Source of the DNA: Lentzea albidocapillata subsp. violacea
GTDB taxonomy: Bacteria > Actinomycetota > Actinomycetes > Mycobacteriales > Pseudonocardiaceae
NCBI RefSeq assembly: GCF_900100275.1
Contig: NZ_FNET01000019.1
Location: 62,001 to 126,000, forward strand
Direction of reading: 5' to 3'
DNA length: 64,000 nucleotides
The notes below the pieces were generated by a model that saw nothing but the letters and a program-made list of their open reading frames with translations, ran no database searches and was not told where the DNA came from. The translations under genes and the position numbers were made by a program. Shown one piece after another: positions 61,341-64,000 of the stretch (positions are counted from its first letter, which is position 1; each line of letters begins with the position of its first letter).

Positions 61341-61722
61341 ATGCCGAGCGGCCGCAAGACCAAGCAGCCGCCCCGTGGCGCGGCGAAGTCGATCGTCAGC
61401 ACCAGGCTGATGTCTGGGGCTCGATCGTTGCGGTGCTGGGGCTGGCGGGGGTGTGTCCGGTTACGCAGATGGCGAACAACGGCCGCGAGGCCGCTCTTAC
61501 CCAGTGCAAGCCGTCAGGGGAGAGCAAGGACCCGTTCGGTTTTGACCGCGCCGATGATGAGCGCGTCGACCAGTTCATCTCCTCTTGCGCCGCAACCCGA
61601 ACACCTGTCCCGAGGTCGGTGCTTCTCGTGAGAGCTCGCAGTTCTTGTCAGACCAGGCCAGGTTCGTCGCGGAAACACCCAGGCTCCGCATCCGCTCAGC
61701 CGTCGACTCCGGTGGAGGGCAA
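61341..61722 (+). pseudogene. DUF3105 gene, decayed copy
   Basis: MPSGRKTKQPPRGAAKSIVS resembles the start of the intact DUF3105 protein; then, in other frames, NNGREAALTQCKPSGESKDP and ADDERVDQFISS, then LRRNPNTCPEVGAS. The middle with the DUF3105 MEHGALW motif is deleted and at least two frameshifts are present. Clear degraded paralogue of 55509-56306. Confidence 0.85.
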
Positions 61723-62292
61723 ATGAACTGGCCGTCGTTGCTGATGCTGGTGTTCATCGGGCTCGCTTTGGTGCTCATCGGCTACCTGGTGGGCACCGCG
61801 TCGGTCAAACCCGCTGGTCCCGCGGACGCCGACATCATCTTCGCCGCCGAACTGTCCACACACCACGCGCTGGCGATGCGGATGGCAGGCCTGGCCGGGC
61901 AGTACAGCGACGACCCGGAGATCCGGCACGTCGCGTTCGAGATCGAGACGGACAGGATCGAGCAGGCCGGCCGGGTGAAGGGCTGGTCAGACGTGTGGAA
62001 GCAACCCCCGCAAACCGCGAAGGACGTGGAACGGCCCGCGCTGGACCGCGTTGATCCCGCCGAGGTCACCGCGTTGCGCCGCCTCACCGGGACTGAGTTC
62101 GACATCGCGTTCCTGCAGCTGATGCTGCGGCACGACGAGACGGGAATCGCGCTGGCGAAGCTCGCCGTGACCAAGGCCCGAACCTCAGCGGTGCGGGTGC
62201 ACGCGAAGACCGTCCGCGCTCAGCAGATGACCGAGGTGGAGACGCTCGAATCCCTGCTCGCCGCCCGCACCTCCCGCACGTCCCGGTACTGA
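61723..62292 (+). CDS. DUF305 membrane-anchored protein 3
   Basis: 189 residues. TM anchor (LLMLVFIGLALVLIGYLVG) and two DUF305 helical segments: LSTHHALAMRMAGL and MLRHDETGIALAKL. The second His-His is His-Asp, and the Met-rich spacer is missing, so metal binding may be weaker. GGAGG before the ATG. Paralogue of 54853-55509. Confidence 0.82.
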   Translation: MNWPSLLMLVFIGLALVLIGYLVGTASVKPAGPADADIIFAAELSTHHALAMRMAGLAGQYSDDPEIRHVAFEIETDRIEQAGRVKGWSDVWKQPPQTAKDVERPALDRVDPAEVTALRRLTGTEFDIAFLQLMLRHDETGIALAKLAVTKARTSAVRVHAKTVRAQQMTEVETLESLLAARTSRTSRY

Positions 62293-62301
62293 TGGACAAC
62301 A

Positions 62302-62553
62302 ATGATGTCCGAACATCTGCTCATCCAGACGGTTCCCGTCGCCAGTCACAGCGGTGAAGGCGGCACCTGGATCCCTCGGCGTGGTGCCGTCGTCATCGTC
62401 ACGTGCCTGGTCGCCGTCGGTATCGCGCTCTACCGCGATACCAACCGCGCTGCCGACCAGGAAGTACGCCGGATGCTGCTGGGCAACGGGCCACGCCGCT
62501 CGTTCGCGCCGAAGCCGCCTGCGGCACCGGAGTCCGAAAGGGACAAGATCTGA
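62302..62553 (+). CDS. Small single-TM protein
   Basis: 83 residues. One TM (GAVVIVTCLVAVGIALY) and a basic Pro-rich tail. 9 bases after the DUF305 gene. Family not recognised. Confidence 0.55.
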   Translation: MMSEHLLIQTVPVASHSGEGGTWIPRRGAVVIVTCLVAVGIALYRDTNRAADQEVRRMLLGNGPRRSFAPKPPAAPESERDKI

Positions 62554-62600
62554 GCACTTCACCAGACATGCGTGGCGGCCGACATGGCTAGCATGGCGCG

Positions 62601-63140
62601 ATGACCGGACGTCCGGAGCGGCTGCCCCGCACGCTGCGCATGCTGCGTAGTGGACTGCTCGCGACGTGCGCGGCTGCCCTCACGGTCACCGCTCACGGTG
62701 TCGGGGGTGGCGATTTCCCAGACGGTGCGATGACGGTCTTCGCTACCGCGATCATCGCGCTCGCCGCCACAGCGTTCGCCGATCGCAAGCACTCACCGGC
62801 GACCGTTGTGCTGGCTCTCGGCGTCGCCCAGCTGTTCATGCACCTGCTGCTGAACACCGGCGGATCACACCACGGGTCTTCGACCGCTTCGGACAGCGCG
62901 CGAATGGCGTTGGCACACGTGGTGGCAGGTGTGCTGCTCGGTGCGCTGCTGGCCAAGGCCGACGCGTGCCTGCTCGCGTTCATCACCGCCGTCCGCCGGT
63001 CACTCCCCCGCATCTTCCCGCCGCCGGCAATACCTCGGTCCATCCCGTCGAGGCCTGCCGTGACCGACTTCGTCGACATGCTGCACGGCGTCGTCGTGCT
63101 CACGGACGCAAGTCGGCGCGGCCCTCCGCTCTCCCGCTGA
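62601..63140 (+). CDS. Four-TM membrane protein of copper-locus type
   Basis: 179 residues: TMs near residues 17-32, 43-60, 66-82 and 104-130, with FMHLLLNTGGSHHGSS as a His-rich loop. Such proteins occur beside YcnI and CopC genes. Function unknown. Confidence 0.65.
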   Translation: MTGRPERLPRTLRMLRSGLLATCAAALTVTAHGVGGGDFPDGAMTVFATAIIALAATAFADRKHSPATVVLALGVAQLFMHLLLNTGGSHHGSSTASDSARMALAHVVAGVLLGALLAKADACLLAFITAVRRSLPRIFPPPAIPRSIPSRPAVTDFVDMLHGVVVLTDASRRGPPLSR

Positions 63141-63194
63141 CACCACCACTCCGACCGGTCCGCTGGACCGGTGTTCTGTCATGCGAGGAGCACC

Positions 63195-63923
63195 ATGTCC
63201 CCGAAGTACCCACGTGTGTTCATGGCGGCCGCGGTCGTCGCGTGCGCGGCCACGTTGTTCACCAACGGCGTGGCCGCCGCGCACCTCGAACCCGTGCCAG
63301 GCCAGGCAGTCAAAGGCAAACCTGCCACCGTCACCTTCAAGGTCCCCAACGAGCGCCCCGACGCTGGCACCGTCTCGGTACGGCTCGATCTGCCTGCCGA
63401 GTTCCCGCTGCGCACCGTCCGGGTCCGCAGCATCACAGGCTGGACGGCCGAGGTCGTCAAGGCGAAGCTCGACCAGCCGATCAAGACCGGCAACGTCGAG
63501 ATCACCGAAGCGTTCCGCAGCATCACCTGGACCGCCGCCGCGGGCATCCGGATCGGCCCCAATGAATTCGCCGAGTTCGCTGTGACGCTCGGCCCTATGC
63601 CGGACAACACCGACAAGCTCGTCATCAACGCCGTGCAGACCTACGACAGCGGCGAGGTCGTGAACTGGAACCAGCCGCCATCGGCTGAAGGCCAGGCTGA
63701 GCCGGAACATCCCGCCCCTGCGCTCAAGCTCGTCGCCAACGACACAGCGGCACAGCCTGATGAGCATGGTGGCACACCTGCGGCGGTGACGAACACGGCG
63801 CCTGGTTCCGAAGCGACCTGGCTCGGCGGCTCTGCGCTCGCCGTGGCCGCGTTGGCCCTGGGGATCGCGATCGGCACAGCACTGCGCTCACGCCGCGCAC
63901 AACAGACTGGGGAATCGAAATGA
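63195..63923 (+). CDS. YcnI-like (DUF1775) copper-binding protein
   Basis: 242 residues. Signal with cleavage near VAAAHLEPVPG, which puts the conserved His at or near the mature N-terminus; DUF1775 domain with WTAEVVKAKLD and SGEVVNWNQPP (conserved Trp), and a C-terminal TM. YcnI binds Cu(II) through a monohistidine brace. GCGAGGAG before the ATG. Overlaps the CopC-like start (ATGA). Confidence 0.9.
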   Translation: MSPKYPRVFMAAAVVACAATLFTNGVAAAHLEPVPGQAVKGKPATVTFKVPNERPDAGTVSVRLDLPAEFPLRTVRVRSITGWTAEVVKAKLDQPIKTGNVEITEAFRSITWTAAAGIRIGPNEFAEFAVTLGPMPDNTDKLVINAVQTYDSGEVVNWNQPPSAEGQAEPEHPAPALKLVANDTAAQPDEHGGTPAAVTNTAPGSEATWLGGSALAVAALALGIAIGTALRSRRAQQTGESK

Positions 63924-64000
63924 AGCGCCTTCTGCTCGTCCTGCCGCTCGTTTTCCTGTCAGTACTCACGACGACACCTGCGGCGTCCGCGCACACCCAG
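63920..64000 (+). CDS. CopC-like gene, 5' end only
   Basis: 27 codons reach the right edge: MKRLLLVLPLVFLSVL is a Sec signal ending in AASAHTQ, giving a mature N-terminal His as in CopC. Placement after ycnI supports CopC, but the domain lies outside the window. Confidence 0.65.
   Translation, partial: MKRLLLVLPLVFLSVLTTTPAASAHTQ

Overview
The window is high-GC actinobacterial DNA. Family content (RipA-like NlpC/P60 proteins, DUF305, DUF6153, DUF3105, CsoR, M56 proteases, GTG starts, ATGA/GTGA overlaps) suggests Pseudonocardiales; this placement is inference from gene content only. I saw no rRNA, tRNA, CRISPR array, insertion sequence, integrase or origin. Most of the window is one copper, thiol-redox, haem and cell-envelope island.

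Layout: 1-0.6 kb is the tail of a secreted DUF4082 protein. 0.6-4.7 kb holds an AhpD-like protein, an MFS exporter and a DUF4396 membrane protein next to 17-bp CsoR-type boxes, plus a broken amidohydrolase. 4.4-9.9 kb is a minus-strand metal operon in decay: a P1B ATPase disrupted by a 29-bp tandem duplication, an EamA transporter and several truncated or chimeric genes. 10.3-12.8 kb has DUF6153, DUF305 and a BlaI-type repressor with an M56 protease. 12.8-16.6 kb has envelope genes and truncated VTT and NuoN remnants. 17-22.5 kb is the classical copper block: multicopper oxidase, csoR, copZ, a His-rich secreted protein and copA. 22.9-24.4 kb is lnt. 24.4-32.9 kb is a complete System I cytochrome c maturation operon (ccmABCDEF, H, I, G) with thioredoxin-like proteins and a divergent ccdA. 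33-41.4 kb has copper chaperones, a DsbD-like/cupredoxin protein, a sortase, an NlpC/P60 hydrolase, ctaD and a DUF4142 protein. 42-48.7 kb has PLP enzymes, peptidoglycan hydrolases and an MFS exporter. 48.7-57.7 kb has an orphan BlaI repressor, prfC, a methyltransferase-CDF pair, copC-copD, the DUF3105-DUF305 module and the third BlaI with a second M56 protease. 57.9-64 kb has a CmtR-like sensor with an SPC-type P1B ATPase, a decayed copy of the DUF3105-DUF305 module, and YcnI plus a partial CopC-like gene.

The unifying signal is a 19-bp inverted repeat, CTACTA-N7-TAGTAG, found 19 times in intergenic DNA, often within a few bases of a start codon. All three BlaI-type repressor genes have a copy upstream, as do the multicopper oxidase, lnt, the ccm operon and ccdA, ctaD, sortase, both NlpC/P60 genes, DUF4142, DUF3105 and others. 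I infer a local regulon in which BlaI-type repressors, relieved by M56 proteases that lack a beta-lactam sensor domain, co-control copper handling, respiratory haem/copper maturation and cell-wall remodelling. CsoR forms a second copper circuit and a CmtR-like ArsR protein a third.

Several genes carry single-base indels, mostly in short homopolymers, or internal fusions. They could be true pseudogenes or sequence errors; read data are needed to decide, and I flag each one.
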